DNA from: Clostridia bacterium
Lineage (GTDB): Bacteria > Bacillota > Clostridia > Christensenellales > Aristaeellaceae
DNA length: 56,792 nucleotides
Direction: 5' to 3'
Assembly: GCA_017447185.1 (NCBI GenBank)
Contig: JAFSOC010000006.1
Span: 1-56,792 of the forward strand
Shown piece by piece: positions 50,733-56,792 of the stretch (positions within the stretch are counted from its first letter, which is position 1; each line of letters starts with the position of its first letter). The translations under genes and the position numbers were made by a program. Under the pieces are notes generated by a model. That model did no database searches, was not told where the DNA came from, and worked only from the letters and a program-made list of their open reading frames with translations.

Positions 50733-50758
50733 CCCTCCCAAATCGGGAGGGATTTTTT
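50733..50758 (+). terminator. Terminator after tRNA-Val
   Basis: CCCTCCC (50733-50739) and GGGAGGG (50745-50751) with loop AAATC-like sequence, then ATTTTTT. Confidence 0.9.
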
Positions 50759-50886
50759 GTGTCATCTGGTTTGTGTGTATTAGTTGTATCCCGGCATACG
50801 ACGAAACGCCTGGATCAGAATTCAAGAACCTCCGAAAAATAAAGGGATATCGCAAACACATCATTCATTTGAGGCATAAATGGCGA

Positions 50887-50901
50887 ATCGTTCACATCGA
50901 T
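50887..50901 (+). repeat. 15-bp copy of the tRNA anticodon arm
   Basis: ATCGTTCACATCGAT is identical to the anticodon stem-loop of the tRNA-Val gene 200 bases upstream. It lies at the left edge of the ICE remnant and may be an attachment-site relic. Confidence 0.55.
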
Positions 50902-50906
50902 TTATC

Positions 50907-51095
50907 TCAGCTCTTTGGCCCAAGCTCAGCACGCTGATCACTGGCTACATACCGTGCGATCTGCCTGATGTGCTGATTCAGTTCCTTCAGGTTATCATCC
51001 CAGCAGGATTCGTTCATGATTCCCATGACATTTCCAACCAGGTACGCGGTTACTTCATCTGAGATAACGTAAAAGTCATTCATCTGTTGAGCCAT
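50907..51095 (-). pseudogene. Small unidentified protein fragment
   Basis: 62 residues from ATG 51095: MAQQMNDFYVISDEVTAY, ending IARYVASDQRAELGPKS. The composition looks like real protein (NESCWDDNLKELNQHIRQ), but there is no ribosome site, and upstream it runs antisense into the DUF4366 remnant. Probably the end of a gene brought in by rearrangement. No family recognised. Confidence 0.35.
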
Positions 51096-51491
51096 CGTAA
51101 ACCCATTGATGAAGATGCTGAAATGTATGAGACATACTTCCTGAATCTCGTTGATGAGCGCGATCTTCTGTCCCTGATGAGTGAGGAAGAGATGCCGACT
51201 GCAACGCCGCAGGTGATTTACGTGACGCCTGAACCCACAGTGCAGCCTGCGCCAACGCCTGTTCCCACAACAGCTCCCGTTCCTACCGAAGCGCCTGTTG
51301 AAAAGCCTGAGAAAAACCAAATGACAAGTATTCTTGCGCTTGTACTGATCGTTGCGGCTATCGGCGGTGCTGCCTTCTACTTCCTAAAGGTTAAGGGAAA
51401 GAATGGCAGAACCAAGCCTTCCTCCAGTTATGACCTTGACGATGATGATGAGGAAGAGGACGAGAGCGAAGAAAAGCCTGATGAAGAATAA
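51087..51491 (+). pseudogene. N-terminally truncated CD1107/DUF4366 mobile-element protein
   Basis: About 134 codons are open, but the only starts are a TTG at 51087 with no ribosome site, or ATG 51123. The C-terminal plan of the CD1107-family ICE protein is intact: FLNLVDERDLLSLM, a Pro/Thr linker (TPEPTVQPAPTPVPTTAP), one helix (ILALVLIVAAIGGAAFYFLK) and an acidic tail of Asp/Glu. The signal peptide and extracellular domain are gone. The break is near 51100. In intact ICEs this gene sits just before topoisomerase III, as here. Confidence 0.75.
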
Positions 51492-51556
51492 AACACTATC
51501 GATAATGCCCCGGTCTGATTCATACAGGCCGGGGTTTTGAAATGGAGGTAAATATG

Positions 51557-52909
51557 ATGGCAGAGCTTGTCATCACTGAAAAGCCGAGCGTGGCCAGGTC
51601 CATCGCTGACGCTCTCGGTGTTCATGAAAAGCATGATGGATATCTTCAGGGGCATGGGATGGTTATCAGCTGGTGCATCGGACACCTGGTCGCTTCCGCC
51701 GTTCCTGAGGATTATGATCCGAAGTATAAGATCTGGCGGTATGAAGATCTCCCCATCTTTCCCGAAGAATGGAAGTATAAAGTGATTGCACAGAGCGGCA
51801 AACAGTTTGTCACCCTGAAAAAACTGATTGCATACATTCACGAAGCGAACACTGAAAAGCGCAAAGCGGATCTATTCAGCAAGGTGCGCTCCGGAGAAGT
51901 CCGGATCCTGATGGGTAGTACACAAAAGATGGGTGCTGGCACCAATGTGCAGGACCGTCTGATTGCGCTTCATGACCTCGATTGTCCCTGGCGTCCCGGT
52001 GATCTGGAGCAGCGTGCCGGACGTATTGTCCGCCAGGGCAATCAGAATCCGGATGTGTTCATTTATCGCTATGTGACAGAGGGCACATTTGATGGGTATC
52101 TTTGGCAGACAGTAGAAAACAAACAGAAATTCATTTCACAAATCATGAGCAGCAAGAGTCCCGTCCGTTCCTGTGAGGATATTGATGAGACTGCGCTTTC
52201 ATATGCCGAAATCAAGGCTCTGTGTGCCGGTGATCCGCGCATTAAGGAAAAGATGGATCTGGATGTGGATGTTGCACGCCTCAGGCTGATGAAGTCTGAT
52301 CATCAGACGAAACAGTACCGGCTGGAAGATCAGATCCTGAAGAAACTGCCTGAAGAGATTGACCGCGCCACACAAGTGATTGCCGCCTTTGACAAGGATA
52401 TCGCAACCCTGGAGGCGCATCCGCTTCCTGAAGAGGACTTCATTGGTATGCGCTCCGGAGAAACAGTTATCACGGATAAGGAAGAAGCCGGCAATCTGAT
52501 CCTTGAATCCTGCAAGAAATCTTCACGCGGCGAAGTGATCCCTATCGGAGAATATCGCGGATTTGATCTCTCTGTTCAGTATGATCTGTTTAACAACCGC
52601 TTCCAGATGATGCTGAAGGGTGCCCTGACTCACAGGGTTGATGCCGGTACCGACGCGCGCGGAAACATTCAGCGTCTGGATAATACGCTCGCGAACATGC
52701 CCCAGAGACTGGAAGATACTAAGGCACGGCTTGAAAACACACGGAATCAGCTTGCATCCGCAAAGGCGGAACTGGGGAAACCCTTCCCTCAGGAAGAAGA
52801 ACTAAAAACCAAGAGTGCACGACTGGCCATGCTGGATGCCGAGCTGAACCTCGACCGTTCCGCGGCGCAGCCGGCTAAAGACAAAAACAAAGAGGAGCCT
52901 GATCGCTGA
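51557..52909 (+). CDS. Chimera of topoisomerase III N-terminus and SNF2-type ICE helicase C-terminus
   Basis: 450 residues from ATG 51557, eight bases after GGAGG. Residues 1 to about 92 are the TOPRIM start of topoisomerase III (LVITEKPSVARSIADALG, ISWCIGHLVASAVPEDYD, WRYEDLPIFPEEWKYKV). From about residue 93 the sequence is the helicase C-terminal part of the large ICE SNF2-family protein: YIHEANTEKRKADLF, MGSTQKMGAGTNVQDRLIAL, DLEQRAGRIVRQGNQ. Topoisomerase catalytic tyrosine and helicase motifs I-III are absent. An in-frame deletion of several kilobases joined two separate ICE genes. Activity is unlikely. Confidence 0.85.
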   Translation: MAELVITEKPSVARSIADALGVHEKHDGYLQGHGMVISWCIGHLVASAVPEDYDPKYKIWRYEDLPIFPEEWKYKVIAQSGKQFVTLKKLIAYIHEANTEKRKADLFSKVRSGEVRILMGSTQKMGAGTNVQDRLIALHDLDCPWRPGDLEQRAGRIVRQGNQNPDVFIYRYVTEGTFDGYLWQTVENKQKFISQIMSSKSPVRSCEDIDETALSYAEIKALCAGDPRIKEKMDLDVDVARLRLMKSDHQTKQYRLEDQILKKLPEEIDRATQVIAAFDKDIATLEAHPLPEEDFIGMRSGETVITDKEEAGNLILESCKKSSRGEVIPIGEYRGFDLSVQYDLFNNRFQMMLKGALTHRVDAGTDARGNIQRLDNTLANMPQRLEDTKARLENTRNQLASAKAELGKPFPQEEELKTKSARLAMLDAELNLDRSAAQPAKDKNKEEPDR

Positions 52910-53709
52910 TGACTGTGGCTGCTGTCCGGAATGATGCCGTACCCCTGTCCTCCGGAGACTGGAAACTGTATCAGACAATTAAAGACAGTGTGACAACACT
53001 CGATGCCGCTATCCGGTATGGAATCACAGTAAACAGAAGGGGGATGTGCCGCTGCCCGTTTCATAAGGACAAGAATCCCAGCATGAAAGTTGATAAGCGT
53101 TTCCATTGCTTCGGTTGCCAGGCAGACGGTGATGTGATCTCCTTCACATCCCGTCTGTTTGGCATAAACCGGAAGGCTGCTGCTCTTAAACTGGCTTCTG
53201 ACTTTGATCTTCGGATCAACTCAAGACATTTAAGGATTGTTCCTGTACAACATATACCCATATCTGAAGAAGAAAAAACCGAACACTGTTCAGCGCACTA
53301 TTTCAGAGAACTGTGCGATTACCGGCAACTTCTCGTCAAATGGCAGGAAGTCTATGCACCCAACAGTCCGGATGATGATCTTCATCCAAGGTTTGTTGAG
53401 GCGCTTCAAATGCTGCCGGTTGTGGAAAATGATCTTGATATTCTCTGGTCGGGAGACCTGAAAAGCAAACAGGCTGTCATTGATGAGATCAGGCAGCGAA
53501 TAGAAAAGGAAGTGAAACCTGTTATGGGTTCTGTTACTGTTCCTGTCTATTATCAGGACGGGAGTTACGCACGCGATCACAAGGAACTGGAGCTTTTCCG
53601 AAGCTCTCATATGGAAAACATTCCATCGCCGTTTCCCAATTCTATTCTGGATCCTCCGGAGGCAAAGACAACACTGTCCATCAGCCTTACTGCTGGAGAA
53701 TTAAAGTGA
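52909..53709 (+). CDS. CHC2 zinc-finger primase-like ICE protein, 3' truncated
   Basis: 266 residues; ATG 52909 overlaps the preceding stop (TGATGA). The CHC2 finger is complete: CRCPFHKDKNPSMKV and FHCFGCQADGDVISF (about 47-80). The later region (VPVYYQDGSYARDHKELELF) matches ICE relatives. From about 53610 the frame runs antisense through the end of the GH66 gene, so the last 25-30 residues (from PSPFPNSILD on) are foreign. The original 3' part is lost at the junction. Confidence 0.82.
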   Translation: MTVAAVRNDAVPLSSGDWKLYQTIKDSVTTLDAAIRYGITVNRRGMCRCPFHKDKNPSMKVDKRFHCFGCQADGDVISFTSRLFGINRKAAALKLASDFDLRINSRHLRIVPVQHIPISEEEKTEHCSAHYFRELCDYRQLLVKWQEVYAPNSPDDDLHPRFVEALQMLPVVENDLDILWSGDLKSKQAVIDEIRQRIEKEVKPVMGSVTVPVYYQDGSYARDHKELELFRSSHMENIPSPFPNSILDPPEAKTTLSISLTAGELK

Positions 53710-54821
53710 TCAGTTGGGTTTTTGTAATTAATATATGCAGCAACAACTAATGATTTTCCGCTTTGTTTTTGTGCCTGCAAAATGGCTCTGTGGATACTGT
53801 AATAGTCCTCGTATGGCTCTCCACGATCATCCAAATCCCATGGCCAGAATTCGGTATACAGGACATCTACATTGCTAATGTTGACGTTCTCAATACCCTG
53901 TGCGCCAACCGGATTGAAGACTAGAAAGTGTTTTCCGATCGCTTCCTTTGCGGCATTAAGGAAATAGGTATATGAATCCATGACCGTTTGAATAGGTTTG
54001 CCGTTATCGTCAAATCCCAGCGGCGAGCCATCGGCTGTCACCATAATGCCCATTTCACCGATTGTATCGCCGTGCCACCCATCGAAAGGAAACGCAGAAA
54101 AGACTTCGTTTTCTTTTTCAAATATATACTTTTGCCAGTCTGGATTTAATGGATTGAAATACTGAAGTATTCCCACTTTTCCAAGGCTGGCATTCATGTC
54201 GCAGGTAAAATCCTCTCCAGTCTGCTTTCTTAGGCGCCATGACGGATTAACACCACTGTCATCGTCAATATAGGTCATGTTGGCTGCATAAATCATGTTA
54301 TATGCCATGCAAGCCATTCCTCTGCTATGGGCTTCATCCAGATATGACCTGATAACAGAACCGTATATTTTGCGACCAGACCAATCAGTCCATTCAGATA
54401 AATCAGGGGCAACAGGAATATGGTGCCGGTATTGCCAATCATAGAACTGCAGACCATTCAGGTGAAAGTTACTCAGATTTTCAATCTTCTCTGTTGCATT
54501 GGTTCCCTGTGTATATTCCCAGAGATACCCATAGCGCGGGAATTTCGTCCATTTACTTGAACAGTCAATGGCAGTTACAGTGGTATGTATGGCGGTGTTT
54601 TCTTGATCAATCGCAGTAGCTAAAAGCAAATAACCGGTATAGTCGCGATTAGGAAGATCGAGAGAAAATTGATTTATCAAAAATGTTCGGCCGGAAAACA
54701 CAGGACTATCCAGATGAAAAAGACAGAATGCAATTTCAGCTGTGTTGTCTGGAAGAGATTCTATCTGACATATAGCCGTTTCGCCCGGCATATATACGGA
54801 CTTGTTCAGTCTAAGCCTCAC
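53607..54821 (-). pseudogene. GH66 dextranase/cyclodextran glucanotransferase-like enzyme, 3' truncated
   Basis: 404 residues from GTG 54821 with GGAGGATG upstream. GH66 hallmarks: FPRYGYLWEYTQG, HLNGLQFYDWQYRHHIP, nucleophile Asp in DGWHGDTIGEMG and acid/base Glu in VLYTEFWPWD. The frame stops soon after VVFASGGSRIELGNGDGMF, where complete enzymes continue for well over 100 residues. The break coincides with the ICE primase break. No signal peptide, so it acted on imported oligosaccharides. Both catalytic residues remain, but the C-terminal barrel end is missing. Confidence 0.8.
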
Positions 54822-54854
54822 GATGCATCATCCTCCATTCTTATGATATATGCA

Positions 54855-54913
54855 AAAAAAGCTATCCTTCTTCATCTCATGGGGCTTCCCTTGAATCTGA
54901 AAAAAGGATAGCA
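54855..54913 (-). terminator. Terminator of the LacI gene
   Basis: On the minus strand GCTATCCTT (54913-54905) pairs with AAGGATAGC (54869-54861), followed by T7. The loop is long (35 bases) and contains the end of the coding region. Confidence 0.6.
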
Positions 54914-56007
54914 TCGAAACCTTTATACATCAATATGTTATGCGCATAACAAAAAATTATTTTTTTTGGCGTTTCTATTTGGTGCTTTTCTGGCTTAAGA
55001 TTCTTTATGCTGCAACCGCGAATAACTCTGGGCTTTAAACGTACGTCAACCAGTCTGGAACTTACTCCCTCCAGCAGATCAACGATGCTTTTTACTGCCA
55101 TGTCAGCTTTCTGAGTAACATCCTGATGTACTGTTGTTAAGCGAGGACGAACAATATGAGATAGAATATTATCATCAAATCCTGTAATTGATATATCCGA
55201 TGGAATCCCGAAACCATGATCAGTATAATAATTCACAGCCTCTACGGCATAATAATCTGAAGTGAACATGAATACAGTGTTTCGACCTATCCGCTTTGAA
55301 AGTCTTCTAAAGTCATCTTCACGATTTGCTGAATCCTTTGAAATATAATCGTAATTATCCTGATCCCATGAGATACCCGCCTTTTCCAGAGCTTGCTTAT
55401 GGCCTTTCAGTCGTTGACAGTCAACGCCCCAAAGTTCCGGCTGATCTCCTATAAAGGCAATACTGCGATGACCCAGAGAAAGCACATACTTCGTCAGTTT
55501 ATACATGCCTTCCTGATCAGCTAATCCAACATTGTTGTATTTTTCGCCGGAATCAAAATAACAGTCGATAAAGACAAGGGGCTTTCTCGTTACCCTTGCC
55601 AGTTCGCGACACTGATTTCCCTGTAATCCCATTACAATCAACCCATCCGCATTCCAGGTTTGTGCGATATGATGGATTTCAGGGGCATTCTGTGCTGCTC
55701 GCAGCATCATATAGTATCCTCTGGAACGAATTGCATTTTCCAAAGCACCAATTATCTCGCTAACAAAAGGATCCTGCAAAGCAAACTTTTCCTTTCTGTT
55801 CGGGTAATTGGTAACAACCCCAATTATCTGACTGGCTCCTTTGGCAAGCATTCGAGCACCCATATTGGGAATATACTGATATTCTTCAATTTTCTTTCTG
55901 ATCATTTCGGCGGTATCCGGGGACATCTTCTCCAAATGGCCATGAATGACGTTCGATACCGTTGCTGTTGAAACATTCAGAGCTTCAGCTATTTCCTTGA
56001 TCGTCAT
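54877..56007 (-). CDS. LacI-family transcriptional regulator
   Basis: 376 residues. The N-terminal helix-turn-helix is TIKEIAEALNVSTATVSNVIHG, followed by a hinge (YIPNMGARMLAKG) and a periplasmic-binding-like domain (IIGVVTNYPN, DGLIVMGLQG, ISITGFDDNILSHIVRPRLTTV). The C-terminus is about 30 residues longer than usual (after IRGCSIKNLKPE) and may be read-through tail. It lies directly upstream of the truncated GH66 gene on the same strand, so it probably controlled an alpha-glucan or dextran-use locus, now broken. Confidence 0.9.
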   Translation of the reverse strand: MTIKEIAEALNVSTATVSNVIHGHLEKMSPDTAEMIRKKIEEYQYIPNMGARMLAKGASQIIGVVTNYPNRKEKFALQDPFVSEIIGALENAIRSRGYYMMLRAAQNAPEIHHIAQTWNADGLIVMGLQGNQCRELARVTRKPLVFIDCYFDSGEKYNNVGLADQEGMYKLTKYVLSLGHRSIAFIGDQPELWGVDCQRLKGHKQALEKAGISWDQDNYDYISKDSANREDDFRRLSKRIGRNTVFMFTSDYYAVEAVNYYTDHGFGIPSDISITGFDDNILSHIVRPRLTTVHQDVTQKADMAVKSIVDLLEGVSSRLVDVRLKPRVIRGCSIKNLKPEKHQIETPKKIIFCYAHNILMYKGFDAILFSDSREAP

Positions 56008-56276
56008 GTTGCACCTCGTGTTACGCGTTTAACTAATAATATTCTTTCGATGTAAAAAGTGCAACACAAAAATGAGAGAGCAGTACTCATTTCAACAGAA
56101 TTCTGCTTTCTTTCGATAAATTTGTTATATTTTTTGGGGAGAATATGGAAGCAACGGCCTTCCAAGTTTACATTTTGTCTCTCTGGAAATGATGAAATAT
56201 AAAGGCACCTGCCATAATCGCGGAAATATGGTATACTTGCCGAGGGCATCGAAGCCCCTGGAAAGGTATATGAATA

Positions 56277-56612
56277 ATGGCGAGACAAAGTGTTTTTGAA
56301 ATGCCATTTGAAAAGGTTTATCAATGCCTTGTTCAGAAGGCAGAGAAAAAAGGCCGGACACAAGCAGAGGTGGATCAGGTCATCAAATGGCTGACCGGAT
56401 ACGTGAGTATAGATATTTTGACAGGCCTGACATATGGCGATTTTCTGTCGTTAGCGCCTGTCTGGAATTCCAGATCTGAGCTGATTACAGGCTCCATCTG
56501 TGGAATTAAGGTTGAGGAAATTGCAGATCCAATGACAAAGAGAATGCGTCAACTGGATAAACTAATCGACGAACTTGCCAAGGGAAAACCAATGGATGTA
56601 GTGCTCAGATGA
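56277..56612 (+). CDS. DUF2200 family protein
   Basis: 111 residues. The sequence VFEMPFEKVYQCLVQKAEKK, VIKWLTGY and GSICGIKVEEIADPMTKRMRQLDKLIDELAKGK fits DUF2200, a small cytoplasmic family of unknown function. GGAAAGG lies upstream of the ATG. The stretch 56008-56276 before it is AT-rich and shows no gene. Confidence 0.82.
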   Translation: MARQSVFEMPFEKVYQCLVQKAEKKGRTQAEVDQVIKWLTGYVSIDILTGLTYGDFLSLAPVWNSRSELITGSICGIKVEEIADPMTKRMRQLDKLIDELAKGKPMDVVLR

Positions 56613-56673
56613 TGATTTATCTTTTGATTTTGCTTGCGATCGACAAATCGGAATTTAAAAAGGAGTCATAAGA

Positions 56674-56792
56674 ATGATGAACAACGAGCAGAAAAAAGCT
56701 CTCAGGGAACAATATGAGCAAAGAAAACCGGACATGGGTATCGTGTGCTGGAAAAGCGGCGACCGGATGTGGATTGCCAAATCGAAGGATGC
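56674..56792 (+). CDS. Start of a gene, possibly GIY-YIG nuclease family (partial)
   Basis: Thirty-nine codons before the window ends, from ATG 56674 (or 56677) with AAAAGGAG upstream. The segment YEQRKPDMGIVCWKSGDRMW resembles the N-terminus of short GIY-YIG-related proteins, but the catalytic region is not visible. It probably continues past the edge. Confidence 0.5.
   Translation, partial: MMNNEQKKALREQYEQRKPDMGIVCWKSGDRMWIAKSKD

Noticed and set aside
50907-53709. A functional conjugative element
   Set aside because: No relaxase, coupling protein, VirB4-like ATPase or integrase is present, and three of its genes are truncated or fused.

Overview
The window reads as a moderately GC-rich Gram-positive chromosome, most likely an anaerobic gut or rumen clostridium. 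This is inferred from the strong AGGAGG-type ribosome binding sites, many short signal-peptide and lipoprotein genes, a Bce-type detoxification module, an isc-like NifS/IscU pair without HscAB, and clostridial mobile-element families. An Aristaeellaceae/Christensenellales-like organism would fit, but I cannot prove it from the sequence.

Layout. (1) 1-805: the 3' end of a 23S rRNA gene, a structured 23S-5S spacer, the 5S gene, and a duplicated terminator module. (2) 0.9-30.3 kb: dense core-like DNA. It holds a metallophosphoesterase, a 2-hydroxyacid dehydrogenase, secreted SH3 and HAD-DUF3574 proteins, an MscS channel, two small membrane proteins, and a membrane Fe-S/thioredoxin redox module. 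These are followed by an OhrR-like regulator with glutathione peroxidase, a TetR gene with twin operators, a membrane SpoIIE-type phosphatase, an UlaG-like lactonase, NifS-IscU, a BceRS-BceAB antimicrobial-peptide module, two diguanylate cyclases, a secreted GH13 enzyme, a REP-type tyrosine transposase (RAYT), a flavoprotein and a lipid kinase. (3) 30.5-43.9 kb: accessory DNA with small secreted proteins of unknown function, decayed genes, an EAL phosphodiesterase, hipBA and a RelE/ParE-type toxin-antitoxin pair. (4) 43.95-45.92 kb: an IS200/IS605 element with tnpA and tnpB. (5) 46-50.1 kb: a condensation-fold acyltransferase, a GntP-type permease and a DUF4143 ATPase. (6) 50.3-53.7 kb: a tRNA-Val gene with two partial copies, then a heavily deleted integrative conjugative element (ICE). 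(7) 53.6-56.8 kb: a truncated GH66 enzyme, a LacI regulator, a DUF2200 protein and the start of a further gene.

How the parts work together. Two active-looking GGDEF proteins and one EAL protein imply cyclic-di-GMP signalling. The EAL protein and the SpoIIE-type phosphatase seem to share the same multi-TM input module with a YHRGPLY motif. OhrR-Gpx and the NapH/TlpA/CXXC module point to thiol redox and peroxide defence. The RAYT gene is bracketed by perfect 23-bp inverted copies of a palindrome, and diverged relatives with a constant core lie between 30.9 and 42.8 kb; this is the clearest unexplained repeat system here. The ICE remnant contains an in-frame chimera of topoisomerase III and a SNF2-type helicase, and ends at a visible junction that truncated both a primase gene and a GH66 gene.
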